DNA of 64,000 nucleotides from Paramarasmius palmivorus (Eukaryota; Basidiomycota; Agaricomycetes; Agaricales; Marasmiaceae): the NCBI GenBank assembly GCA_037176845.1, contig JAYKXP010000110.1, forward strand, positions 99,302 to 163,301. Reading direction: 5' to 3'. Below are positions 48,166 to 60,982 of this stretch, in pieces. A program made the position numbers and the translations under genes. The notes beneath the pieces are model-generated. The model was not told where the DNA came from and did not search any database. It worked only from the letters and a program-made list of their open reading frames with translations. Position 1 is the stretch's first letter; every line of letters starts with the position of its first letter.

Positions 48166-51076
48166 TCAAGTAAGTATGGTATAGTAAAGAACAAGTATCG
48201 GTAATACCACCCAGAATAATAAACGGAATACTCCGCCTTCTCTACTCTTTTCCTTGTCAAGAATGCGAGCAATTGCCTCGTGAATATCGACCGGTTGGAA
48301 CCAGTCCACTTTGATACCGACAGCGCTTGTTCCCTCACCGTTCGCTCGGTCGTGATTCTCGTCGGATGAGCGAATACCTGCATCACCTCGCTGGGCCGGG
48401 TTCGAGCTCATACCGGCGGAGCTTGTCCATTCGTTGGTGGTAGCGACATTCTTATCTAATTTTGTCACCGCGTTCGCTTCTTTGGCTCCAGAACGTATCT
48501 CGTTCATCGCATTGGTATCCTCGTCGCCTGGAATTCCATCGGCGCGGCGAAATAAGCTGGCCACCCCATCTAATAGATCATCCTCCGTGACAGGTGGTGT
48601 GCATGGCCAGGGTTCCAAACCTAGCTCCCGTCGGCGTTGTGCCACCAGTTTTTTGAGGGTATATAGGTCATTTTTCTGAACAGCCGTGGTTAGTATCAGA
48701 ATGAAAGATAATCAATGATCGAACACACCTTCTCTGAGTCGAGGTGACGAACGCTGCAGTAGGTGCCTCTATGGATATCCATTTTGAGCTTAGAGTCATT
48801 GCAATCTGAAAGAGAATTCAATAGGCTCTTGATGGTATCTGCCTTTTCAGATGTGACAGTATAACATGACCAGGATGAAGGTAGTTGTCGATCAGGTGGA
48901 AGGATCAAAATGCCATCCTCGTTACTAGGTTTTGCGTCGTGCCAAAGGCTATACCAGTAGGATAGCCCATATAAACACTGTTCCAGGTGAATGACGGCTC
49001 TAGCTAATTTCTCGGGTGCCGTATCGGGCGGTGATGCAACGCAAAAGCTACGCAGAAATGACTCCATTCTGCCAATAAATGTTTGGGGTGCTTGGGTACC
49101 AAGTGACTATGTATTCATGTCAGGTCACTGAGCCGACATGTAAGAATGTTACTTGCCTTAGCCCATTCCATGCTGTTCTTTGGCCATGTGTCCAATTTCT
49201 CATACCACTCCCCTGAATTCAATAGTCCTGTGGCAAAGGAATATGGATCGAATTCGTTCAAGGCTGCCAGTAGGTCAGCGCTCGGAGAGGATAGGGTATG
49301 GACCAATCCAAAGACTGCAAGTAGTGGAAGGCTCTCACGATGGCCTTGGGAACGGCCCAGGGGATTCCATGAGAGATCGGAAGGGAGCGATTGGTGAAAC
49401 TTCTGTGAGTTGATTGCGATAACCCGTAGCGAGGCATGAGCAACCAGATCAAAATACTCCAGTTGAGTGTATTGTTTTACGTGATAGTTCTGAGAGCGTG
49501 TTGGGTCCGAGAGAAATTCTGTGAAAGATGCATGTGGTATACGTATTGAGACAGGACCATCCCCATACTTGGGTACCTCTACAACTGCGTGCAGTTTGAA
49601 TAGGAGGCTTTGGACTTTCCCTGGTTTGAGTCCGAGAATGATTCAAACATCTCTGGGGAGCAGGGAAGGTGAGGAGGAGGAGGATGAGGGACAATCTGGC
49701 CCCTACAATTGGTGCAGATGGTTCGAAATACGGCGCAGACCTTGTTAGGTGTGCGACAATAGCAAACACCGCCGTTTCCAACGAGTCTACTGATTCCACT
49801 TCTAGCCTTGATTTCGTTAACACGGCGCCGCCATGATGACATCATTGGTTCGTTGAAAGCATCGAAAGTGTAATGAGGTATAGTGACGAGGAGGCGCAAA
49901 ACCTCCCGCACTTCGTCCCAGTAAGGACATGCAGACAGAATCTGATGACAATAAAGAAGATCCAAATCAGGGTATGGTGACTCGGGAAGGTTGTCTGCAT
50001 GAATGAAGGATGTCATCCAAGCGCTCTATGGGTAACGCGTCATCACTTTCGAGATATCGCATAACGGTACGGCAAAAACGAACTGTCCACAAGCCCTCTT
50101 GACTAGCTCCCGGACTTGGTCTTCTCCAGGCCACGACGTGTTCAAATGAAGCAGTGCATGGTGGGTGTCTTGGAGTTGAGCGAATTGCTGGTGAAAATAG
50201 GTGGTTATATCTCGAGAGGATTCGGGTGAATCTCCAATGGAAAGACGGTGTAGTGAAGTGAACGCGGCATGGTCAAATGCTCGACAAATTCGCGGTTCTG
50301 GACGACTGGCAATGAGGAATATCAGATGACATTGGGGTATAGCTTCTCGTATCATCGCAATAAGCCTTTCCTGTGATGGTATCAAGATACACTCGTCAAG
50401 CCCGTCGATGACGACCATATTCGGAAGATTGTCCCATGCCTCTGCTTTGACCTTCGAGCACGGCTCCAGGACGAGCTTCCGGAACTGGTTCTCGGAAGTA
50501 GTTTTGAAGATTTTTGGGTTTGAGCGGATAGCCTCGATGACTGATGGCCCAAGTACCGTTCTGAGCGGCTCAGACGTGAGGAATTGATAAACGATGGTGG
50601 CGACGAATGGATCCAACTTGTCACGAGTGGAATCATTCCGAGAAAAGAAGAAGCTTGCAGCTAAGCGCTGGTGGCGGTGCTCTGGAGGCTGCGGGCGGGC
50701 GCAGTGTGCTTCCGATAGATTCTGCATGATGGCTGATTTGCCCACCCCAGCACGTCCATGTACCCAGCATGACTCGCATCGTCGTTGACTTCTTTATGAT
50801 CCACTCATTCAGATCTGCAAGCATTTCGACGCGGGTGCCTGGAAGACAGTTGGGTGGGGGGAAGCGTTGCTCGGCATCGTGAAAGGCATTGGCAGCGGTA
50901 TACCTCGACACTAGTTCGATGACCTTGGCTATTACAGTTTTAGAAGTATGAATCGACCATAGAAAGATGTATCGCTCACCCGAGTCATCCAGATTGTAGG
51001 TTGTGTTGAATTGATCCCCATGAACCTCATTGTGCGCAGTACCAATTGGCCCAACACGGCAAGCATTGAACGACAT
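48166..51076 (-). pseudogene. NLR-7: broken NACHT/STAND gene with membrane tail
   Basis: Exon 1 (50980-51076) starts MSFNACRVG and carries NEVHGDQFNTTYNLDD; exon 2 is about 49157-50928, exon 3 48729-49106 and exon 4 48166-48675. Exon 2 has several frame breaks against the paralogues: one extra base just before the P-loop (about 50775), one lost base in FAVTVMKYL (about 50070), two lost bases in DILRIRADD (about 50010) and one lost base in the ILGLKPGK block (about 49640). P-loop, SFFFSRNDSTRDK, Walker B MVVIDGLDEC and LIASRPEPRIC are otherwise conserved. It lacks the LLVGTQ insert but has the GC donor of NLR-2 and NLR-6. The final exon still encodes a hydrophobic tail (LLFWVVLPILVLYYTIL). Confidence 0.8.
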
Positions 51077-53803
51077 CGACTAAGTCGTATACTTGGGGGA
51101 ATGATGGGTGTCGGTAGGAGAAGGTGGAAAGGCCACGGAGATGAGATGGCGAAAACGCTGTGTCCTCGTGGTCTCGAGCCCGGGTGTGTCGCATTCTACC
51201 TGCCAGATCTTGATCTGAACCACACACTCAGTCCGACCCGCATGCACAGGAACGGCGCTTCTACCCGCCCTGAAGCGCCGATTGCGACTCAGCCCAGCAA
51301 TCAACAAGCACTAGTTGAGCAAAAGAGTCTCCCTTCCACGTCAAACCCACCGCGATGCCACCAAACCAGAAGCGCGGAATACTCTGGAATACTACACGGG
51401 ATCAAGTCCGGTCATCGTGGTACGAGAGACGCCCAAATTTTAATGAGTGGAATGAGCGGATCATGAGAAGGCTATTAGCGATAAGCCACGCCGAATTCTC
51501 ATGCGAAAGCTCCGAGCTCGGAAACCCCCAACATATGGCGCCAAAGCTCGCAAGTAGAGAGGAGCTATGGTGTACGTTAGCATACTGAGAAATGAGTGAG
51601 AGAAGGAAATCTTACGCTTGGCTCTGTACTGGTCCTCATGCCTACTCTAAGCCCATCCACGACCGCCAAACGCAACCGGTTCTCCAGAGGCTGCACAAAG
51701 AGACGTAGTACGTGAAGTACAGACACCGGACATCGATAAGTTGGGTGGAGGCTTCAGCTCGACATCCACAATCATGAATCTCCAACGTTGCAAATATCGG
51801 TATCCCTTGTCTGCAGAGAAGGTAGGGCAGACTAGCCAGACGGATTCGCAAAAAAGCCCCGTCCGTATGCTAGTTCTTCTACTCCCAGAATCACGTAAAA
51901 ATTTGAAGAATCGGTCGTCCATGGGTGAATGGCGGATCCGATGCACACACGTAAGACCCGGACTTTTTTTGAATGGGTACCAACCGCCAGATGCCAGGTA
52001 GGTGGAAGGATCATAGAGTGAGGAGATGAATAAGCTGCGCGACCCTGGGCCAGGAGAAACGGTGCTTGTAGCAAACTGAGATGTCGAAACACGACAGCAC
52101 AAAAGCACGGGTTTGGTCACTGGTGTCGTTTTATGCAGAGTTGTGTATTGCTAGTTCGACAGCCAAGTCTTGTCGCGCGCAGCGGTCCTCGTGAGGCTGT
52201 ATAATCGGAGTCGTAGCCTTATTCAGTGTTGTCCTGGAGACTGACGCTATGCTGAAGTGTGCTGAAGTATCGATTGGTATCCGGAAAAGCTAATGAGGTT
52301 CAGGACGGCAGAGTGCGATGGTTCATTCGTCTAGTCTGGTCTTGAAACTTCCTCCAAAACAATAACCTAGTAATATCCTGTAAGTTGGTGAATGTTAAAT
52401 AGACGGTGAGACTCACCTAGGATTCGCCTGATTTTCGCGAAACCTCTACACGCGCCAAACCCCTCTCCAAAACATTCTCTTCAAACCCATTCATGTCAGA
52501 TTAGGCTAATGTGGAATCTTCGAGATTCGGAGAGTTATGGGCAGCATTCCGCCCTTCGAGCTCCGAGACTAAGTACCAAAATTTTCAGCTCGGGAATATG
52601 AAAGGAGCAAAAAGAAGCATACCGCGAGATCCTCCAGCGAGTGCCTAACAGATAAACTTGCGATATCAAATGTTTGAGGAGTAGATGGTGGTGGACCGTG
52701 GTGCGAAAAAGAGTAGCTCAGCCTTGTTTAGACGCCTATCTATCTGTGCGCATTTGACCACCATGATTGGACGCTCTTGCAATCGCCCCAACCTCTGATA
52801 TCCTGCCCTAACAATCTTTTCGAACAGTCAAGCATGAAATATGGTCTCTGCCGAGCGCGTTGATTAGCCTCTTGGGCTCCTACACACATACCGCCTTTAC
52901 GCCTCCTCGTCATTCGACACCTTCCGCAAAAGATATACATTGGGATGAAACGCAAATCCGAGCATCCCACCGATAGGTATGACTTCCGCCGATCTACCCA
53001 AACTCTTGGCCTTACCACTTTTCATAGTCGCTTTCACGAGCAATACTAAAGACGCACGAATCCATTTTCCGCCAGCTCCGACGCATCGGCTGCTCCTTCT
53101 CCTACATTCAACACTCCCCGCCATCCTCCGTGCTGAAACCACTTTCTCGCATCATTCTCTCGGCTTGTAGGGGCGGCTCTTTGGTCTGGGTGGTAGCATG
53201 GAGACCTTGAGGAGTGGTCTCATGTCGTAAATTGGGATCTTTGGGAGACAACGGAAAGACATGAAGGAGCCGGCTTGCAGTACACCCTCAGAGACTCGCG
53301 GTCTGAGGTCTCTGATTGGGCACGATACATACGACGTCCCGAAGGTTCCTCTTCCGAATCACTTTCTCAGAGAGTGTGTTTGAGCCGCTTCGCGATTCAC
53401 TGCTAGGTGACGGTTTTGAGGGTACGTCCTTCTCGAGTTCGGGATTGCTCGCCACAATACTAATGCATTGATTAGCTTGACGCAGTAAAGTGCCCATATA
53501 CGGAAAAAAGGGAAGGTTGACTTTGCGTTCATCGATTCTCCAGCTGCCCCGTCTGAGACTTAGGCCTGGATATCAAAATTGTATTCTACCAACTCTCCAA
53601 ATAAACAACGACTTGAGAGCAAGAACGAAGTACAGCCGGGAAAGTAACAAGTGGAACTGATGAATATAAATAGAAAAAAAGGCAAAGGGAATGTATAAAC
53701 AACACGAAGAGTTCAACTAGTACCGCGACGCGTTTCCAGTGACGCAAACCCATGATCTGTATCCGGACTTCAGCCAATGCAGGACACGTTAAGACAAGTT
53801 CAC
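51077..53803. other. Spacer between NLR-7 and NLR-8; no secure gene
   Basis: Candidate frames are 51355-51588 (plus, MPPNQKRGILWN...), 51741-52001 (plus), 51647-52120 (minus) and 52897-53142 (minus, ending VIPIGGMLGFAFHPNVYLL). The plus and minus frames near 51.7-52.1 kb overlap, so at most one can be real. None has a recognisable domain, and no paralogue exists in the window. Confidence 0.35.
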
Positions 53804-56800
53804 CTACCAAGTTTTACGACGCTTGCGTCGCCTATTCTCCACAGTTGAGCTAGTACCAGCGCCATCAGTCTCAAGTTCCGGCTCCTTACGATGCTTTGGA
53901 GCTCTTCCCCGTCGCTTCTTCTCTGACGAGCCCTGGTCGACCAATTGGTCTCGAGCAGTTGCGCGAGTTGTCCGCGAGCTGCGATGAAGAGGTGTATTAT
54001 CGGGATCGACGTGTTGGTTGGAGTCTTTGATACTAACAGAGCGCTTGGCTCTGTTAGCGCGAGTAGGGCTCACATCAACCTCATTGCTCGAGCTGCTCGC
54101 GGAATTGTTGGCTTTCTCAGTTGCTTCACCGACACTTCCTCTATACATGTCACGATCAAGCTTCTTGTGAACGGGTTGACCTTCGTTTGCGATGAAATCA
54201 CCTGTTGCGAAAGGTAATGCATTAGCGGCTCTGTTGACGAACGATGCAAGCATGCCCACTGAACTGGTGTCTAGAGTATACGGTACCACATTGTTCCCCG
54301 TGCTACCATCCTCGTGATCCAAGTCTGCATCTGGTGGACGATACGAGTCGGATATCTCCTCTGCAGCCTCGCCTTCCGAGTTAAACAGGAGTGTGCAGGA
54401 GGAGGTTTTCAGACCAAACTCCTGTCGGCGTTGTGCCACCAATAGTTTAAGTGTGTAGAGGTCATTTGCCTGGATAACCAGTTCAGCAAAAGATCGGAAG
54501 AAGGCTAATGTGACAATCACCTTCTCTTGGCCAAGATAGTAGAGACTCTTTGCAGTGTCTTTCTGAATATCCTCGATGAGAGAGTCTGTGATATAGGGTT
54601 CATAATAACATCTGCCACCGCCGTCGTCAAGAGAGACCAATAGTCTATCTATGGTTTTAGCCTTCTCACAAGTGACGGTGACAGTTGACCAGGAGGTGGG
54701 TGGGGGTCTATCGATCGGGAAGAAATGGTACGTGGTGTTGGGATCAGTGGTGCAAAAGTGGGGAGATTCAATGACTCCTGGGTCTGGATGGTATGCCCCC
54801 GTATGGTTCTCACTATGACAAAGGAGTCTACACCAATGGTAATGACAAGTATGGGAACGGTATAAAACCTGTTCCAAGACCGCTATGACATGTATAATTT
54901 GTGAAGGTGGTGCGTCGGGCGACCCAATATGGAAACTGCACAAAAATGTCTCCATCCTTTCAAGGAATATCTTGGGAGTCCAAGAACCCAAGGACTACAC
55001 ATTGTCATTGTTAATTACAGTCTGCCAGCAGGTATAATGGCCTCACCTTTGCCCATGCTATAAGAGACCCAACTTGTTTAAATTCCCCAATATCGTTTGG
55101 ATCTCGTGAATGTAGCAACTGGGATGCAAAATAATACGGATCAAACTGGTCCAAGGCTACTAAAACCGCATCACTTGGCCGCTCTAATGCCAAGATCAAA
55201 TGAGATACAGCAGCCAATGAGTACTCTGTATCCATGAATCTCCAGGGTTGTTGCAGAATAGGGGTGGAGGTACTTCGGGAACACCCTTCAGAAATGGTGC
55301 GGAGGAAAACTTGAGCTAAAAGGTCATTATAATCTGACTCACAAAGTTTTTCCACATGATAGTTTCTGGAACGCAAGGGATCTGAGAGAAACTCTGTGAA
55401 CGAAGCATGAGCTATCTGCATATCCCAGTCTGTACTATTAGGAACCCAGGTGATAACTGCATGTAGTTTGAATATAAGACATTTTATTTTGCCAGCGTTG
55501 AACCCGAGAATTGATGCAACACATTCTGTGGACCGTAGCACTGATATGGGAAATGGAAGGGACGAGGGCAGGGCAGGGAAAAGGAGTGGTCTATTATCCC
55601 AATCCCACAGTGACTGAGGTTTGGGTGTGACTAGCAGACATAGGAGCCTGCGAACTTCTTCCCAGTTTGGGCATGTCTCCAATATCTGATGATAAAGGAG
55701 ATCCAAAGCGGGGTATGGTGACTCTGGTAGGTCTTCAACTCGAATGCGAAGAATGGTTTCTAACCGCTCCGTTGGTAAATCATCGTCACTCTCGAGATAC
55801 TTCATGACAGTGACAGCAAAGATGAATTGCCCGCAGGCTCTCTTCACGAGCTGCCAAATTACATCTTCACCGGGCCACGAGACGTCGGTACCACGCAAGG
55901 CGTGATGCGTATCCTGTAGTTGTGCAAACTGATGATGAAAATATGTTGTTATATCTCGAGTGGATTCGGGCGAATTGCCAATAGAAAGACGGTGCATGAG
56001 GGAAGTGAATGATTCATGGTCAAATGCTCGGCAAATTCGGGGTTCTGGACGACTGGCGATGAGGAATATGAGACGGCATCGTGGTATAGCCTTTCGTATC
56101 ATCGTTACGAGTCGTTCCTGCGATGGTATCAGGATACACTCGTCAAGCCCGTCGATGACAATCACATTCGGCAGATTGTCCCATGCCTCTAGTGCGACCT
56201 TCGAGCACGGTTCAAGGACGAGCTTCTGGAACTGGTTCTCGAAGGTGGTGTGAAAAATTTTGGGGTCTGAGCGAATAGCTTCGATGATCGATGAACCGAG
56301 TACCGCTCGCAGAGGTTCCGACCTGAGAAATTGGTAAATGATGGTAGCGACGAAGGGATCCAGCTTGTCGCGAGTGGAGTCGTTCCGGGAAAAGAAGAAG
56401 CTTGCAGCTAGTCGCGGGTGTTGCTCTACAGACTGCGGGTTGGCATGCTTTTCCGATAGATTCTGCATGATAGCAGATTTGCCTACTCCAGCATATCCAT
56501 GTAGCCAACAAACGCGATTGCTGGTCGACCTATCTGCAATCCACTCCTCAAGCTCTGCTAGTATCTTGACGCGGGTACCTGGATGACAGTTGGGTGGAGG
56601 GAACCGCTGTTCTGAGTTGTAGAAGGCGTTTCCTGCGGCATGGGTCCCTACAAAGTTGAGAATGTCATCTTTGAAAAGTGTTAGCTGGGAGGCTATGAAC
56701 GAAAACGAAGTGTACCTACCAGGATTGGATGTGTTTGTTATATTGATTTGATCCCTTCCTACCGAGTTGAATGACCCATTATTGACTGTGAAGTCTTGGG

Positions 56801-56822
56801 CGTTGCGAAAGAAGTCCGACAT
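53804..56822 (-). CDS. NLR-8: NACHT/STAND NTPase with basic (nuclear-type) tail
   Basis: Exons 56720-56822, 55047-56668, 54521-54994 and 53804-54469 are in phase and give about 954 residues. The start MSDFFRNAQDFTV was chosen because it aligns with NLR-4 and NLR-5; the open frame continues upstream without conservation. Exon 1 has NGSFNSVGRDQINITNTSNP. The P-loop is GYAGVGKSAI, Walker B VIVIDGLDEC and the sensor-like LIASRPEPRIC; helical blocks are YPALDLLYHQIL and CVASILGFNAGKIK. Intron 2 uses a GT donor. Exon 4 starts NDLYTLKLLVAQRRQEFG, then an Asp/Ser/Asn-rich region and a highly basic end (KKRRGRAPKHRK and RRRKRRKTW). There is no hydrophobic tail, so nuclear targeting is a reasonable inference. 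Confidence 0.87.
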
Positions 56823-57415
56823 CGTTCTGTACCTTCGACTCGAGTGCACGAACAGATGCTGACGAGAACGGTGAAAATGTTGAGAAGTCCAAGGTCGTGG
56901 TAGATGTTTGAAAGGGTGTTTGCCAGCTGGGCTCCTCTGATTGGATGAAATGCTGTGAACATGCTTCCCGTCGAACCTTGAGCCATGTGACGAAGACATT
57001 CTGGACAGGTTGCTCAATGATACAGCGTAGAGGCCTGTCGTCTTACCCACGGGCTACAGCACACGGGAAAACATTTGATAGAGCTACCCTAGATCATCCT
57101 CATGCGTCAAAAGTTGTGTCTTCATTGCCATTAGCAACAGTATAACAAAAGTGCCTCGTGGATAGGGTATACATCAGGAAAAAGTGAAATGATGTGTACA
57201 ACCCTGCCAGTCCTCCATGCTCGGTGTAGCTGACGACGAGCTAGGTATCGCTGGCCGGGGCGACGGTATGCTCCACACATATCCACACGCTACGTACACC
57301 CGAGCGGCGCATACGTGGAGCGTGTATTGTCTGTATTGCGTCACCAAAGCCTGTGTATACCCTGTATAAGGTGAGCGAGTGCATTGTATTGTATGTATCC
57401 TGCGTATAACTCACT
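56823..57415. other. Spacer upstream of NLR-8
   Basis: Likely contains the NLR-8 promoter and perhaps one edge of the transposon next door. No clear inverted repeat could be matched to the right side. Confidence 0.3.
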
Positions 57416-57832
57416 ATGCCCCCAATGTTGTACTCCCTCAGCCTACAGTCCGACGGGGATTTCTTGATAAAACTCGGATTGTCCAACGGATCCAGAGAAT
57501 CTGATGCAGAGGCAGCGGTTTTAGAAGAAATCGTTGTAGATTGTTCATCCTACTCGGGCAGTGGTGATCTGGTGCGTGTAATGTTCTTTTTTGGGGCGCG
57601 TATTGATTGGACTTATCACTAGGTCATAAGACTCGCAAACTTGGGACCAGACATTACACCAAAAACCTCCAATGCAAACAAATCTATGAAGGAAGGCAAA
57701 TCCACGGAGGCGTCAGCTATAGGCACGAAACCAGATAAATGGGATCAAAAGAGAGCAAGGCACGAGCCTGAAGTGGTTCCGGACTCGGAAGATGAGCGAG
57801 AGTCATCAAAGAGAGTGAAGAGCAAGTCTTGA
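57416..57832 (+). CDS. Small two-exon gene, acidic/basic C-terminus
   Basis: Exons 57416-57571 and 57623-57832 join in phase 0 (GTGCGT...CTAG) and give 121 residues. The first half is hydrophobic/acidic (MLYSLSLQSDGDFLIKLG, AAVLEEIVVD); the second is Lys/Asp/Ser-rich and ends VVPDSEDERESSKRVKSKS. No family is recognised. It converges with the Plavaka transposase only 23 bp from that gene's stop, so it may be a second gene of the same element. Confidence 0.45.
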
Positions 57833-57855
57833 TGTATGCTTGCAAACGGAGAAGG

Positions 57856-60800
57856 TCATGTAAATTGTTCGTTCCTACAATGTAACAATACAAAGTGAGA
57901 AAGACTGATAAAAGGATTCACGTAGAACGATTTGCAATTATCGAGTACATTTTCACTCGACCAGGTAGAATCGTGCTTTGGGCCAGAAAAGGGGATCAAA
58001 TGGCAGGAATGAGAAATATAGGTAATCGGGATAATAGAAGCATTGCGTCTCTGATTTCGTGTAGAACGCTCGACACGGTACATCTGAGTGTTCCCGTCAA
58101 TCTTCCGGAGCGGTGTGAACCACTCAACGTATGCGAGGGGATGGGGAAATGAACCGAGAGCGCTGGGTAGGTTGAAGATGGCTCGGACCTGACCGACATG
58201 TAAACCTGTTCAGTACTAGTGTCAGTAATCAAAGACCGTTATCAACAAGATCGAACGCACCTTTCAGCCCTGTCACATCATGCAGTGACTTCCTAGCCAG
58301 CACAGTATCGAAATGAGAAGGAACGTATCCCTTGTTCCTTTGGAAAGATGGAGTAGCCCGAATGGTTTCATATTTCGAATCGTTGCCGGCTTCCGGGAAG
58401 TGAGGTGGGATGATTTGGAGACGTTTGTATACCTCGTAAAATCCGGGTTTAGTGTTCCAGTAGTCTTGTGCGCGCATATTTCGTTCTACAAGAAAGGCTT
58501 CCAAGCAATAGACAAATCGGTCGCAGCCATATTGGGACTCGAGAGTGTCAATGGAAAGATGGAGAGGTGGTCGTTTGGCAAAAGAGCAAAATGATTCACG
58601 TGGATGGAGAGCAATTCCGCGAGCATCAACTCTTGTCATCGTTGACGGCAACGTCGAGCAATTTTCTTCAACGGCATCGGCCGTTTCCTTGAACTGTTCT
58701 TCCATATCAACCGTCTCATCTTCCTCGCTGTCTTCTCCTCCAATATCACTAATCTCTTCGTCCAATGCCCAGCTCAAGAATCGTTCGAAATTGTGAATAG
58801 CTTCTCTTCGGTCCAGCCATTTCGCCATCTGTTTGGTGTAGTCTTTTTTGCTTGACGCACGGTATGCCTCCTTTGCAAAGTCGATATGAAGTCGTTCTGA
58901 CCATTCCGAATTGAAACCGATAGCAACACCATGGGAACGAATCATCGGAACATAGTGGTTCATTGAGTGAATCTTTGGGATGTTGAAGTCTTCTCGAATA
59001 TTGGTGTCGACAAAAGCGGCCTCCTTTGTTTCATGAAATCGTCGAAGTGAGTCCTCCATCTTGGAAAGTGTGTCGTCTGTATGTAGCTGAAACTGTGAAT
59101 AGTAGATGAAGTCGAGTACTGCCCGAACACACGAAACTACCTCGACTGGTGCTGCTCCCGAAAGTACCCCCAAAAACACCTTTTCCATATTCTTATACTC
59201 GTTGCCAGTCCATTGCGACACTAGTGATATTCCTCTACGGAAATGGCGCAGTTTAACGTGACGGGGCATCGATTGGAACCGAACATCGATTTCGTTCCTA
59301 CGCTGGCTCTGTTTTTCGTGGGGAAGGGAATCGGTTGACCACTTCACAAGATGGTCTTTGAAAACTCCCTTGTGAAGCTGGTGTAGGATGTCGGGGGTGA
59401 AGCAGTGGAAGATGTTACAGAGAGGTAAGTGCGCCCAGAAAGGAGTGATCTTCCGAATACCCCATTGATCTACACTCTCGTCGTTACCGTTTGCAGAGGC
59501 TTTGAGTGCTGCCATGGTCTGTCCAGGATCGCGGAGAACTGAATGTAGGGGATCACCAAGCCTATCGGAATGTGACAAGCACTTTGGACAACGATTTTCC
59601 TTGCAGCCTGCAACAAGACACTGCTCCGGATAGTCGGCAATGTATGCTGCAAGGAGTGGATATACAGCGCGCACATATCCATCTGCGCATAACATCTCAA
59701 CACCACCTTTCAAAGGATTTCCGGCCCTGGCAAGTGATTCAAGTAACTTGCCCATGCAGTCGTGAAAAAGACGATAGCCCTCGAGGGATCGTCGACTTCT
59801 TGAGAAGCACTCGAGTTTGGAGACTGGTATGTATCCTATCAAGATACTGGCTTGTTCTGACGGCTTTCTGCGCACAGAACCAGGAAGATTTCCCAGTGTC
59901 AGGTACACAGGCCATGCCTTCTTGTCACCGCTGAATGTGGACAACTGGGTTTCGTCTGACGCGAGAATAACGGCGGCAATTGTTGATCCCTTTGGTAGGA
60001 GTTTCTGCTCGACGTTTTGAGGTGAAGCTGACTACTTTTCAAGATGTATAACTTACCTGTGTAGCCCACCACCAATCACCCGTCCACATTTCGTCCACCG
60101 CACGCTGATCCAGCTGTTCGCTGGTGTACATCTTCTCGGGCGTGTAGTGAAGATGTTCCTTGAACCGTGTGTCCTGCATCAACTCTTTGATGCATTCAAC
60201 AGGATTTCTCATCCATAGCTCGAGGGTCTCCGTCATCGGCACCTCGTTCCCCTTCGCATCAATCTTCATGATATCCCCAACTACCTCCAGATTCTCGCAT
60301 GTCCAACCTCCACGAACACTTGGAAGTTCGTCAATCAGCTTGAAGAAGGTTTGTTTGTTCCTGAACGTAGGCTTGACACGTTTCTGAATCTATTATACAG
60401 GGTTCAGCGCGACACCAACAGATTGACAATACTACTCACTATCGGTAACTTGGAAAATGTATCCACCTGCCCCTGGCTCACACCAGAAAGCATCAACCAT
60501 CTCGCAAGTTCCCATTCCTCACGGTCTTTGAATGGAGTCCACATATCCTGCCCTTGCTCTTTTCTTTCCCTTTGCAAGCGCTCAAAACTAGTTTCGTTGG
60601 GTGCGTGCCCTTCAACCGGGCTCCCAGCGCCGGTGAAGTCCAAGGACACGAAGCTTGCTCGGGACAACCTCGGAGGATCCCCTTCATCTTCCACCTCTTC
60701 AACTGTGACACGGCGCCGTTTGTTTGAGGTTCTGCTACCCTCTGCACTGTGAAAATCGTCGGCAGCTCCTGCAAATGTGGGCTCTACCGGATCTGGGAAT

Positions 60801-60982
60801 GGTGGTAGGTCCTCGATCTGTGTGCGATGAGAAGTGAACTGATTAGGGTCGGCTTGCGCGTTCCTAGCCTTTACGACATCTCCGCATGCAGTAAGGGCTT
60901 GATGTCCTCGCAATCCCTTAATGGTACAACCACTGTACTTGCCGCAGACATTGCAAGAATATGTGCGAGTAGATCGAATCAT
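57856..60982 (-). CDS. Plavaka-type (CACTA-like) transposase, apparently intact
   Basis: Exons 60440-60982, 60057-60389, 58261-60004 and 57856-58205 are in phase and give about 989 residues. The N-terminus has a C2HC-type zinc finger (Cys10, Cys13, His27, Cys33), a basic NKRRRV and a long linker. Exon 3 opens with the RNase H-like core ASDETQLSTFSGDKKAWPV (first catalytic Asp at about 309), then GYIPVSKLECF, LFHDCMGKLLE, VEMLCADGY, AAYIADYPEQCLVAGC and CPKC, all typical of the Plavaka family of KDZ/CACTA-related fungal transposases. The last exon holds LAYVEWFTPLR, MYRVER, SIIPITYISHSCHLIP and NVLDNC, the usual C-terminal block. No stop or frameshift is seen, so the element may be recent. Terminal inverted repeats were not identified. 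Confidence 0.88.

Noticed and set aside
51647..52120. 157-codon frame (minus), overlapped by plus-strand frames
   Set aside because: No domain, no paralogue and competing frames; listed only as intergenic content.
1..57050. WD40, ankyrin or TPR repeats in the NACHT proteins
   Set aside because: No periodic repeat could be seen after the NACHT and helical domains; the C-termini are non-repetitive.
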